Shown here: in pieces, positions 38,171 through 46,457 of the stretch
How positions within the stretch are numbered: the first letter of the stretch is position 1
How the letters are laid out: each line of letters opens with the position of its first letter
Assembly: GCF_900114735.1 (NCBI RefSeq)
Contig: NZ_FOUA01000001.1
Coordinates: 384,278 to 448,277, forward strand
DNA length: 64,000 bases
Origin: Halopseudomonas bauzanensis
GTDB lineage: Bacteria; Pseudomonadota; Gammaproteobacteria; Pseudomonadales; Pseudomonadaceae
Reading direction: 5' to 3'
Notes under the pieces: model-generated
Databases searched by the model: none
What the model was told of the DNA's origin: nothing
Seen by the model: only the letters and a program-made list of their open reading frames with translations
Program-made: the position numbers and the translations under genes

Positions 38171-39622
38171 TCAACCAGCCTTGAGTTTTTCAGCCAGTGT
38201 CAGGGCATGTTGACGCCATTGCCCGAGCAGCTCCCGCCCCGCATCATCCGTTTGCGCCAATGCCAACTCCAGATCCCGCATGAACTCCTCGAACGTCAGG
38301 GGTGCGCCCGCGAGCTGGCCACTGAGTTTCTGCTGACAGAAATTCAACCATTCTCCGGTTTCAGTCACGCTCAGTGAGTCGGGGAAGTTACGCGCGCGAT
38401 AGCGTTTGAGCATATCCACCAGACGCTGATCTTTCAGTGGCCACTGGGCCGCAGTCAGTGCGGCGGCATCGGCTTCGCGTATAGCCGCAAGTAACCGGCG
38501 ATCATCGTCCGCTGTAAAACCATCGTATAGCTGCGTCTCGGGATCGTTTTCAGTCTCTCCCGGCTTGCCCGACTGTGGTCGCTCGGCATAGATCGCCGCC
38601 AGCTTCTGCTGCCCTGCCACCCGCCATTGTGCCAGCCACCGGGCGCGCTCCCACTGCGTATCCATATCCAGTTGCAGCCGTTCGACGTCCTGCGCGCGAA
38701 GCACCTTGGCATCGGCCAGTACCGGGCACTTATTGACATGTACCAGCTTGAGGCCGGGCCGCTGTTCGCCGGCAGCCAACTCGTCAGTCCGCGTATAGAG
38801 TCGCCGGCACAGTTCATCGGCGGACAACTCCTGCAGCAGCTGCGGTTCCATTGCCAGGTCCCAGACAATCAAGGCATTGCGGTTGCGTGGATGCCAGCCC
38901 AGCGGCATGACCAACCCCAGACCACTGCGCTCCCGGCCAAAGCGGCCAGAAACATGAACCAGCGGTCGCAGCTGCTGCAGATCAATCAAGTCACCGACCC
39001 GGTGCTTGCTGCGCAGCGCATAGAGGTAGGCATACAGCCGTGGCTGCGCCTGCTTCAGCAGCCGGGCCATGGCGATGGTTGCCCGCACATCCGCCAGCGC
39101 GTCATGCGCCTGGCCATGGTCGATGCCATTCGCTGCGGTCAGCAGTTCCAGCCGCAGGCTGGTGAAGCCGTCCTGCTGCGGCCAATTGATACCCTCGGGG
39201 CGCAGCGCGTGGGCGGTACGCAGCGCATCCAGCAGGTCCCAACGGCTGTTACCACCTTGCCACTCCCGAGCGTAAGGATCGAAATAGTTGCGGTACAGGG
39301 AGAACCGCGTCATTTCATCGTCATAACGCAGGTTGTTGTAACCGGCGGTGCAGGTCCCCGGCTGCGCCATCTGCTCATGCAGCAGATGCATGAATTGCGC
39401 TTCCGGCAGCCCACGCAATGCCCGGGCGGGGTCGATGCCGGTAACCAGGCAGGCCATGGGATGGGGCAATATGTCATCGGCGATGCGGCAATCGATGCAC
39501 AGCGGCTCGCCGATCTCGTTCAGCTCTTCATCCGTGCGGACACCCGCAACCTGCAACGGTCGATCGCGCCGTGGATCGATGCCGGTTGCCTCGAAGTCGT
39601 ACCAGAATATGCTCTTGCTCAT
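38171..39622 (-). CDS. sbcB: Exodeoxyribonuclease I
   Basis: 483 residues. DEDDh exonuclease: F-W-Y-D-F-E-A-T-G near residue 6, R-F-S-L-Y-R-N-Y-F-D-P-Y-A-R-E-W, N-G-I-D-H-G-Q-A-H-D-A-L-A-D-V (catalytic His and Asp), then the SH3-like and helical C-terminal domains of ExoI. It digests single-stranded DNA 3' to 5' in recombination and mismatch repair. The PilZ gene follows upstream in the same orientation. Confidence 0.95.
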   Translation of the reverse strand: MSKSIFWYDFEATGIDPRRDRPLQVAGVRTDEELNEIGEPLCIDCRIADDILPHPMACLVTGIDPARALRGLPEAQFMHLLHEQMAQPGTCTAGYNNLRYDDEMTRFSLYRNYFDPYAREWQGGNSRWDLLDALRTAHALRPEGINWPQQDGFTSLRLELLTAANGIDHGQAHDALADVRATIAMARLLKQAQPRLYAYLYALRSKHRVGDLIDLQQLRPLVHVSGRFGRERSGLGLVMPLGWHPRNRNALIVWDLAMEPQLLQELSADELCRRLYTRTDELAAGEQRPGLKLVHVNKCPVLADAKVLRAQDVERLQLDMDTQWERARWLAQWRVAGQQKLAAIYAERPQSGKPGETENDPETQLYDGFTADDDRRLLAAIREADAAALTAAQWPLKDQRLVDMLKRYRARNFPDSLSVTETGEWLNFCQQKLSGQLAGAPLTFEEFMRDLELALAQTDDAGRELLGQWRQHALTLAEKLKAG

Positions 39623-39670
39623 TGCAACTCCCCTGCTCTTGATGCCGGCAGGGTAACCTGTACCGCCGGG

Positions 39671-40072
39671 TCAGGCATCTTCGGCGTGCATGAACGTGAA
39701 ATAATGCTGCAGCGCGCCAGCCAGGCTGGTGAACAGAGGCAGGTTGTCAACAATGCTGAATCCGGCATCATGGTGACCCGGCGTCAGGTCCGGCCGACAC
39801 CAACGGCTGATGGCGCGGAATCTCTCTCGTTGCAGCCCTTCCCCGGTGACAGAAGGCAGATGCAGCTCCATGTCATATTGCACCCCCAGCATAACCGGCA
39901 AGGGGCTGATCAACATGAAGCCATTACATGACAGATTGCCCATCGAGCCCATGAAATTCCCGGTATGGCTGTTATACACGCTCAGATAAGCAGGCAGCTG
40001 ATGCCGTGCAATCCGATGGTTGAACCGGTCGGATGAATCAGGCAACGCTCCGTGCTGAAACATACCCTGCAT
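39671..40072 (-). CDS. PilZ-domain protein
   Basis: About 133 residues. The cyclic di-GMP-binding signature is present: R-F-N-H-R (RxxxR) near residue 17 and N-L-S-C-N-G ([D/N]xSxxG) near 46. A likely effector for the GGDEF/EAL proteins in this window. Start is uncertain: TTG at 40078 has the better ribosome-site spacing, ATG at 40072 the better codon. Partner unknown. Confidence 0.8.
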   Translation of the reverse strand: MQGMFQHGALPDSSDRFNHRIARHQLPAYLSVYNSHTGNFMGSMGNLSCNGFMLISPLPVMLGVQYDMELHLPSVTGEGLQRERFRAISRWCRPDLTPGHHDAGFSIVDNLPLFTSLAGALQHYFTFMHAEDA

Positions 40073-40096
40073 AGTCAATAATGCTCCTGTTCTTGA

Positions 40097-40264
40097 TCAG
40101 CCCAAGAATGGGTTCTTCAGCCCATTGGTGCTCTTGCAGCGTTCCCGTATGCACTTCGACCACTGGAAGTGCAGCCAATCACGCAACAACCGGACGATGA
40201 ATATCCGCTCGAGCAGGCATTTCGAAGAGAGTAAAGCTGAGTTCAGAATAGTTGAGCGCGTCAT
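40097..40264 (-). CDS. Possible small basic protein (55 aa)
   Basis: A 55-codon frame whose ATG has AGGA six bases upstream. It encodes a basic peptide with a hydrophobic middle (L-L-E-R-I-F-I-V-R-L-L-R-D-W-L). No family is recognised. It may be chance; apart from it, the gap before the stress gene holds an FNR-like site. Confidence 0.3.
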   Translation of the reverse strand: MTRSTILNSALLSSKCLLERIFIVRLLRDWLHFQWSKCIRERCKSTNGLKNPFLG

Positions 40265-40371
40265 GTGGCTTCCTGCGCCGGCTCGTTCCTGGGAAAGGTG
40301 AGTACAGAATAGACCAGCCGCGACCGTAGGCCAAGCACCGGCTGAAAACGCCATGGCTGTCCGGCGGAGGA

Positions 40372-40385
40372 TTGATCTGAATCAG
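40372..40385. promoter_or_regulatory. FNR/ANR-like box upstream of universal stress gene
   Basis: TTGATCTGAATCAG differs from TTGAT-N4-ATCAA only at the last base. It lies 60 bases before the start. Pseudomonas usp genes are known ANR targets, but the nearby TATACT (40389-40394) is too close for the usual activating spacing. Confidence 0.5.
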
Positions 40386-40444
40386 CACTATACTGCTAAG
40401 AGTGGCTTAGGCTGAACCCACCAGAATCAACAGGGGTGCGCAAC

Positions 40445-41380
40445 ATGAATATTCAGCACATATTGGTAGTCATCGACCCGACCAGTGATACAGACCAACC
40501 CTGTCTGCGACGGGCCGAGCAGTTGGCCGAATACTATCCCGCGGTCCGCTTCACCCTGTTCATGAGTGATTACATTCCCGCGCTGAATGGCGGCATGCTG
40601 TTCGATACCGATGCCCTGGCCAAAGCGCGCAGTACGTTGCTCGGCCACCGGGAGCAGAGTCTCGCCCGGCTAGCCGAGCCCCTGCGTAACAAGGGCTGTA
40701 CCGTCAACACCACAGTGGTCTGGGGTAAGCGCTATGAAAGGCACATTCTGCGCGCCATTCACGAACAACAGCCGGACCTGGTGCTCAAGACGACCCATCA
40801 CCACAATCTCCTCAAGCGTCTGGTATTGACCAATGCCGACTGGTATCTGATCCGCCATTGCCCGGCGCCGCTGTGGCTGGTGAAGCAGCCGGAAAACGGA
40901 CTGAAAGCCATTGGTGTCAGTGTCGATCCTCTGCATGAAGCCGACAAGCCCGCCGCCCTTGATTACAAGCTACTGACCACGGGCCGGGCGCTGGCGGCGA
41001 ATACGGGCGCCCAGGTACACGCTATCCATTGTTATAACCCCTTGCCTCACACCCTGGCGTTCGATACCGGGTTGGTCGCGGATTACGACGGTTACGCCAC
41101 TCAGGTGCAACAGCACCATATGGAAGCCTTCCGCGAATTTTCCGCCCAGACGGGCATGGGTGAGAACGAACAGCATCTGCTGCGGGGCTATCCAGAACAG
41201 GCGATCCCGGACTTCATCGCTCAGCAGGCTATCGACCTCCTGGTGATGGGTGCCATTTCCCGTTCACGCATAGAGAGCGCATTGGTCGGGCATACCGCCG
41301 AGCGGTTGTTGGATGAGGTGCCCTGCGATGTACTGATCGTCAAGCCGAATGGTTTTGTGGATCCGTCAAAGCCGGTTTGA
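40445..41380 (+). CDS. Universal stress protein, tandem UspA domains
   Basis: About 311 residues: two UspA domains (residues ~1-140 and ~155-305). The second has the ATP-loop-like L-V-M-G-A-I-S-R-S-R-I-E and P-C-D-V-L-I-V-K-P end. It resembles the UspE-type proteins that help survival under anaerobic energy stress. The start ATG at 40445 is preceded by AGGGG; an in-frame GTG at 40436 is less likely. Probably oxygen-regulated (FNR-like box upstream). Confidence 0.88.
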   Translation: MNIQHILVVIDPTSDTDQPCLRRAEQLAEYYPAVRFTLFMSDYIPALNGGMLFDTDALAKARSTLLGHREQSLARLAEPLRNKGCTVNTTVVWGKRYERHILRAIHEQQPDLVLKTTHHHNLLKRLVLTNADWYLIRHCPAPLWLVKQPENGLKAIGVSVDPLHEADKPAALDYKLLTTGRALAANTGAQVHAIHCYNPLPHTLAFDTGLVADYDGYATQVQQHHMEAFREFSAQTGMGENEQHLLRGYPEQAIPDFIAQQAIDLLVMGAISRSRIESALVGHTAERLLDEVPCDVLIVKPNGFVDPSKPV

Positions 41381-41391
41381 ACTCGGTGCCT

Positions 41392-41564
41392 GGGAAGCGT
41401 TGATCATTGCAAAAACTCGCAGGCGCGTTCGGGTACCGCCTACAGCGGACCGTCGGTTGCCAGGGATGGCAACCGCGAGCATACAGGGACGTACTTGCTG
41501 CGTGTCCGCTGTAGGCGGTACCCGAATGCGCGAACTCATGAATCCTCTCTGATCAACGCTTCCC
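41392..41564. repeat. 173-bp MITE-like element with nested inverted repeats
   Basis: Terminal arms GGGAAGCGTTGATCA (41392-41406) and its exact complement (41550-41564) flank a second pair of 28-base arms (41423-41450 and 41504-41531) that match at 27 of 28 positions, and a central hairpin CGGTTGCC / GGCAACCG (41454-41461, 41468-41475). The whole unit can fold as a cruciform. It has no coding capacity and fills the gap between convergent usp and eda genes. No clear target-site duplication is visible. Confidence 0.75.
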
Positions 41565-41588
41565 GCTCAGCCTCTTCATTACCTCCCC

Positions 41589-42230
41589 TCAAGCAACCCC
41601 GGTAAACTCCCTGCACAATCGCGTAATCCCATCCCAATCCCCCGCCTTCACCATCTCCGCGGGTGCCATCCAGGTGCCGCCGGTGGCCATGACATTGCCC
41701 AACGCCAGATAGTCCGGCAGGGTTGCCGGGGTGATGCCGCCGGTGGGGCAGAATTGCACATCGTGGAAGGGGCCGGCGAAGGCGCGCAATAACGCGACGC
41801 CGCCACAGACTGCCGCCGGAAACACCTTGAAATGGCGATAACCCAGGCGGTATCCCATCATGATTTCCGACGCGGTGGCAATGCCCGGCAGCAGCGGCAC
41901 GGGGCTGTCGAGCCCCAGGGTCAGCAGCTCCTGTGTCGACCCTGGGCTGACCACAAACTGCGCTCCCGCATCCAGCACCGACTGGAACTGCCGCCCATCC
42001 AGTACGGTACCGGCGCCCACGCATAACTCCGGACGCTGCGCCGTGAGCAGGCGAATGGCGGCCAGCGCCAGGGGCGTACGCAGGGTGATTTCAAGGTTGG
42101 TCACGCCACCGGCGGCAAGGGCATCAGCCAGCGGCAATACATCCTCCTCGCGCTGGATGCTGAGTACCGGCAGGATGCGTTGTCCGGTAAAGATCCGCTC
42201 AAGGGTTTGAGTGTTTTCAGTCAATCTCAT
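41589..42230 (-). CDS. eda: KDPG aldolase (2-dehydro-3-deoxy-phosphogluconate aldolase)
   Basis: 213 residues. TIM-barrel aldolase with E-I-T-L-R-T (Glu near residue 47), G-A-G-T-V-L, F-V-S-P-G, and Schiff-base Lys in F-K-V-F-P-A-A (near 135), ending in C-P-T-G-G-I. It splits KDPG into pyruvate and glyceraldehyde-3-phosphate, the last step of the Entner-Doudoroff pathway. Third gene of edd-pgl-eda. Confidence 0.95.
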   Translation of the reverse strand: MRLTENTQTLERIFTGQRILPVLSIQREEDVLPLADALAAGGVTNLEITLRTPLALAAIRLLTAQRPELCVGAGTVLDGRQFQSVLDAGAQFVVSPGSTQELLTLGLDSPVPLLPGIATASEIMMGYRLGYRHFKVFPAAVCGGVALLRAFAGPFHDVQFCPTGGITPATLPDYLALGNVMATGGTWMAPAEMVKAGDWDGITRLCREFTGVA

Positions 42231-42247
42231 TCAAGGTTCCGGAAGCC

Positions 42248-42955
42248 TCAGGGGCTGTAGAAAATATCCATGGGTGGCGACAGGAAGGCAGCGATCGGTA
42301 GCGCCAACGGGTTTGCCGCGCCCAGCGCGCTAGCCAATTGCTGATGCTTATCCTCGCCACTGACCACCAGCATCTTGTTGCGCGCACGGTTGATAACCGC
42401 CGCCGTCATGCTCAGGCGCGGCAGGCGTTCACCCGCCTCCGGCACGGCAATGCATAACTCCGGGTGCTGTTCAGACAGATAATCACCCAGCTTTGGCATA
42501 TGCGGAAAAAGTGAGGCGGTATGCCCGTCCGGGCCCATGCCCAGCACGATCACATCCAGCGGCAGCAGGTTAACGAGCATATTGTGACAGTACTGCGCAT
42601 CGCTTTGCAGTGATTGTCCCTGATACGTCGGCAGCCAGGTGGCCCGCTGCAATACCTGTGGCATGCAGCGCTGGATCAGACCCGCATTGCTCTGTTCATG
42701 TTCCGCGGGCACCCAGCGCTCATCGACCTGCGTGATGGTAACCTTTTCCCAATCGAAATCGGCCTGCTCCAGGCGCCGCAGAAAGCGCTCCGGGCCACGC
42801 CCGCCGGACAGCGCCAGACTGGCTTGCCCGCGCTGCTCAATGGCGTCGCCTAACAACGCCAGGATGCGCTTGGCGACCGCCTCGGCCTGCTGCTCGGGCC
42901 CATCGGCAGCGTGCCAATCGAGGCTCCGTGATACTGCCTGTTGTTCTGCGGTCAT
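42248..42955 (-). CDS. pgl: 6-Phosphogluconolactonase
   Basis: 235 residues, DevB/Pgl type: A-L-S-G-G-R-G-P near residue 46, Q-V-D-E-R-W-V (near 77), and L-G-M-G-P-D-G-H-T-A-S-L-F-P-H (near 140). It hydrolyses 6-phosphogluconolactone. Its start overlaps the edd stop by 4 bases (ATGA). No zwf gene is adjacent. Confidence 0.94.
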   Translation of the reverse strand: MTAEQQAVSRSLDWHAADGPEQQAEAVAKRILALLGDAIEQRGQASLALSGGRGPERFLRRLEQADFDWEKVTITQVDERWVPAEHEQSNAGLIQRCMPQVLQRATWLPTYQGQSLQSDAQYCHNMLVNLLPLDVIVLGMGPDGHTASLFPHMPKLGDYLSEQHPELCIAVPEAGERLPRLSMTAAVINRARNKMLVVSGEDKHQQLASALGAANPLALPIAAFLSPPMDIFYSP

Positions 42956-44784
42956 GTTGCACCTCCATCAGCCTGAATCAGACTGTCAGTAAAGCAGCTC
43001 GCCCCCTGCTCTGCCGCGCTGGCAGTTGTGCGGGCGAAGGCAAAGAGCTCTCGGCCCCAGCCGCGGCGGACCGGCTCGGCATGCACGGCCGGCGTACGGG
43101 CCTGCCATTCGGCTTGATCAACCTGTACTTGTAGGGTCCCATTGACGGCATCAAGTTCCAGCAGATCACCGTCGCGCAGGTAGGCGATAGGTCCACCGTT
43201 ATGGGCCTCGGGCGTCAGGTGAATCGCCGCCGGCACCTTGCCGGATGCACCAGACATACGCCCGTCGGTCACCAGCGCCACCTGCAGGCCGCGATCCTGC
43301 AACACTCCCAGATAGGGCGTGAGCTTGTGCAGCTCCGGCATGCCATTGGCCGCCGGCCCCTGGAAACGTGCGACCACGATCACATCACTCTGGAATTCAT
43401 CCCGCTGAAAAGCGTCGACGAAAGCCTCCTGGCTATCGAAGATCCGGCACGATGCACTGACCCGCCAATACTCGGGTTGCACTGCGGAGACTTTGATCAC
43501 GCTGCGCCCCAGATTACCTTCCAGCAGTCGCAGACCGCCGTCAGCGCTGAACGGCGTCTGGCGGCTGCGCAAGACACTTTCATCCAGGCTGGCTGCTGGG
43601 CCGTCGCGCCAGCTCAGGCGCCCGTCCGTCAATACCGGCTCGCGGGTATAGCGCTGCAGTCCCGGGCCGGCAATAGTATTTACATCGGCATGCAGCAAGC
43701 CGCCGTCGAGCAGTTGGGCAAACAGGTAGGCGCTGCCACCAGCGGCCTGGAAGTGGTTAACATCGGCTTGGCCGTTGGGGTAAATACGCGCCAGGGTCGG
43801 TACGACTTCCGACAGCAGCGCCATGTCGGTCCAGTTCAGCTGCAGCCCGGCGCACTGGCCGATGGCAATCAGATGCAGCGTCAGGTTGGTCGAACCGCCG
43901 GTGGCCAGCAGCATGACCAACGCGTTGACCAGCGCGCGCTCATCCAGAATCGAGGCCATGCTGCCCTCGCCCGCCCGCGCCAGCCGGGCCGCCTGCTCCG
44001 CCACATGAACCGTCAGGGCGTCGCGCAGCGGCGTGCCGGGATTGATGAAGGACGCGCCCGGTAGCTGCAACCCCATGGCCTCCAGCAGCATCTGATTAGT
44101 ATTGGCGGTGCCGTAGAAGGTGCAGGTGCCGGGCGCGTGGTAAGCCTTGCTTTCCGCGTCCAGCAACTCTTCGCGAGTCGCCAGCCCTTCGGCATAGCGC
44201 TGTCGCACCTTGGCCTTCTCGCTGTTGGGCAGCCCGGAAGGCATCGGCCCGGCGGGTACGAACAGGATCGGCAGATGACCAAAGCGCAGCGCGCCCATCA
44301 ACAGCCCCGGCACTATCTTGTCGCAGATGCCCAGGCACAAGGCGGCATCGAACATGTTGTGCGACAGGGCGATAGCCGTGCCCATGGCGATCACATCGCG
44401 GCTGACCAGAGACAACTCCATCCCCGGCTCGCCCTGGGTGATGCCGTCACACATGGCCGGCACCCCACCAGCGACCTGTCCGGTGGCGCCGAAGGCGCGC
44501 AGCGCGGCGCGGATCTGCGCAGGAAAAGTCTCATAGGGCTGGTGGGCGGAGAGCATGTCGTTATAGGCCGTTACCATGCCGATATTGACCTCGTCGACCA
44601 TCCGCAGGCGGTCCTTGTCCCCCGCCGGACACCCGGCCATACCGTGGGCGAAGTTGCTGCAGGACAGATCACGGCGCCCGCGGGGTCGGGCTGCCGCAGT
44701 AGCCATCTGCTGCAGATAGGCCGTCCTAGACAGCCGACTGCGTTCAACCAGCTGCTCGGTAACCTCGATAACTCGCGGGTGCAT
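42952..44784 (-). CDS. edd: 6-Phosphogluconate dehydratase
   Basis: 610 residues, IlvD/Edd family. The Fe-S and active-site blocks [36 protein letters not shown] and [10 protein letters not shown] are all present. It dehydrates 6-phosphogluconate to KDPG. First gene of the edd-pgl-eda operon, divergent from pykA. Confidence 0.95.
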   Translation of the reverse strand: MHPRVIEVTEQLVERSRLSRTAYLQQMATAAARPRGRRDLSCSNFAHGMAGCPAGDKDRLRMVDEVNIGMVTAYNDMLSAHQPYETFPAQIRAALRAFGATGQVAGGVPAMCDGITQGEPGMELSLVSRDVIAMGTAIALSHNMFDAALCLGICDKIVPGLLMGALRFGHLPILFVPAGPMPSGLPNSEKAKVRQRYAEGLATREELLDAESKAYHAPGTCTFYGTANTNQMLLEAMGLQLPGASFINPGTPLRDALTVHVAEQAARLARAGEGSMASILDERALVNALVMLLATGGSTNLTLHLIAIGQCAGLQLNWTDMALLSEVVPTLARIYPNGQADVNHFQAAGGSAYLFAQLLDGGLLHADVNTIAGPGLQRYTREPVLTDGRLSWRDGPAASLDESVLRSRQTPFSADGGLRLLEGNLGRSVIKVSAVQPEYWRVSASCRIFDSQEAFVDAFQRDEFQSDVIVVARFQGPAANGMPELHKLTPYLGVLQDRGLQVALVTDGRMSGASGKVPAAIHLTPEAHNGGPIAYLRDGDLLELDAVNGTLQVQVDQAEWQARTPAVHAEPVRRGWGRELFAFARTTASAAEQGASCFTDSLIQADGGAT

Positions 44785-44826
44785 GCATTTCTCCTGTCAG
44801 ACCAGTGTCATAGCGGCTTCTGCCTG

Positions 44827-44845
44827 TCATACATAGAGCGTATGA
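44827..44845. promoter_or_regulatory. Inverted repeat TCATAC-N7-GTATGA in edd/pykA gap
   Basis: Perfect 6-bp arms between divergent edd and pykA. A typical HexR site (TTGT-N7/8-ACAA) is not evident. Possible operator, regulator unknown. Confidence 0.3.
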
Positions 44846-44887
44846 TCTATTGTAAGCCACTGAAATGTAACTGAAGGGAAAACATTC

Positions 44888-46339
44888 ATGACCCTGCGCC
44901 GTACCAAGATTGTCGCCACCCTCGGACCTGCCAGCAGCACTCCGGAACGTATCGAAGCCCTGATCAAGGCCGGCATGAACGTCGCCCGCCTGAACTTCTC
45001 CCACGGCACCCATGACGAGCACCGCGCCCGGGCGCAACTGGTACGCGATATCGCCGCGCAACAGGGCACCCACGTTGCTTTGCTGGGCGACCTGCAGGGA
45101 CCGAAGATTCGGATTGCCCGTTTCAAGGACGGCAAGATTCACCTGAACGTCGGCGACAAGTTCCGCCTGTCCACCAGCCATCCGCTGGATGAGGGCAACC
45201 AGGACGTGGTGGGCATCGACTACCCCCAACTGGTGTCGGATTGCCGCGCCGGGGACGAGTTGCTGCTCGATGATGGCCGTATCGTTCTGCAGGTGGATAG
45301 CATTACCGCGGACGAGGCCCAGTGCACCGTGACCGCTGGTGGCGCCCTGTCCAACCACAAGGGCATCAACCGCCGCGGTGGTGGCCTGTCCGCCGCCGCG
45401 CTCACCGACAAGGACCGCGCCGACATCGTGCTGGCCGCCGAGCTGCAGATGGAATACGTCGCCGTCTCCTTCCCCCGTGATGCCAAGGACATGGATCAGG
45501 CCCGTGCATTGCTGACCGACGCGGGCTCCCATGCCTGGCTGGTGGCCAAGATCGAACGCGCCGAAGCGGTGGCTGACGAAGCCGCGCTGGATGGCCTGAT
45601 CGACGCCAGTGACAGTGTGATGGTCGCCCGTGGTGACCTGGGTGTGGAGATCGGTGATGCTGAGCTGGTGGGTATCCAGAAGATCATCATTGCCCGTGCC
45701 CGGCGCAAGAACAAGACCGTGATCACCGCCACCCAGATGATGGAATCGATGATCAGCAGCCCGCTACCGACCCGTGCGGAAGTCTCCGACGTGGCCAACG
45801 CCGCACTGGATTACACCGATGCAGTGATGCTGTCGGGCGAGACCGCCGCCGGCGACTTCCCGGTGGAAACGGTCGCAGCCATGGATCGTATCTGCCGCGG
45901 CGCGGAGAAGAATCCGACCAACCAGCTGTCGGGTCACCGTCTGCATATGGAATTCGACCGCTGCGACGAAACCATTGCCCTGGCCGCAATGTACGCAGCC
46001 AACCACTTCCCGGCGGTCACTGCGGTGATCACCCTGACCGACAGCGGCTATACCCCGCTGATCATGTCGCGGATCCGCTCGCACCTGCCGATCTACGCTC
46101 TGTCACCCCACGCCCAGACCCTGGGGCGGGTGGCACTAATGCGCGGCGTGCAGAGTATTGCCTTCAACCCGGCCGAAGTCCCGGCCACTGAAGTGAATCA
46201 GCATGCGGTGAACAAGTTGCTGGAGCTGGGACATGTCAAACCGGGGGATTGGGTAGTACTGACCAAGGGCGACGTCTACAACTCGCGCGGTGGCACCAAC
46301 TCGATGAAGCTGCTGCATGTGGGAGAACAGCTCGTCTGA
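44888..46339 (+). CDS. pykA: Pyruvate kinase
   Basis: 483 residues. T-K-I-V-A-T-L-G-P-A-S start, N-F-S-H-G near residue 36, G-D-L-Q-G-P-K-I-R-I, A-R-G-D-L-G-V-E, and T-A-T-Q-M-M-E-S-M mark the active site; the C-terminal allosteric domain follows. It resembles the PykA (type II, AMP or sugar-phosphate responsive) isozyme. Linked to edd-pgl-eda, so pyruvate formation from sugar is concentrated here. The terminator stem contains its stop codon. Confidence 0.95.
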   Translation: MTLRRTKIVATLGPASSTPERIEALIKAGMNVARLNFSHGTHDEHRARAQLVRDIAAQQGTHVALLGDLQGPKIRIARFKDGKIHLNVGDKFRLSTSHPLDEGNQDVVGIDYPQLVSDCRAGDELLLDDGRIVLQVDSITADEAQCTVTAGGALSNHKGINRRGGGLSAAALTDKDRADIVLAAELQMEYVAVSFPRDAKDMDQARALLTDAGSHAWLVAKIERAEAVADEAALDGLIDASDSVMVARGDLGVEIGDAELVGIQKIIIARARRKNKTVITATQMMESMISSPLPTRAEVSDVANAALDYTDAVMLSGETAAGDFPVETVAAMDRICRGAEKNPTNQLSGHRLHMEFDRCDETIALAAMYAANHFPAVTAVITLTDSGYTPLIMSRIRSHLPIYALSPHAQTLGRVALMRGVQSIAFNPAEVPATEVNQHAVNKLLELGHVKPGDWVVLTKGDVYNSRGGTNSMKLLHVGEQLV

Positions 46340-46352
46340 TGACGAGCTGTTT
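46327..46352 (+). terminator. pykA terminator overlapping the stop codon
   Basis: ACAGCTCGTC (46327-46336) pairs perfectly with GACGAGCTGT (46341-46350); the TGA stop (46337-46339) is in the loop, followed by TTT. Ribosomes reaching the stop would block the stem. Confidence 0.65.
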
Positions 46353-46385
46353 CAGCTGAGAGCAGAGCGCTCTCGGCATGATTTC

Positions 46386-46413
46386 TGTGGGGGCGGCCAA
46401 GGCCGCTCCTACA
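46386..46413. repeat. REP-like element
   Basis: 28-base imperfect palindrome with core GCGGCCAAGGCCGC and ends TGTGGG/CCTACA, the style of Pseudomonas REP sequences. It lies between convergent pykA and the fumarase gene. Confidence 0.75.
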
Positions 46414-46457
46414 ACTGGCCTGCCCCACAGGGGGCAGACCATACTTACTTCTGATGC

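Noticed and set aside
43201-44064. Frame antisense to edd
   Set aside because: Shadow of a highly conserved dehydratase; no recognised domain.
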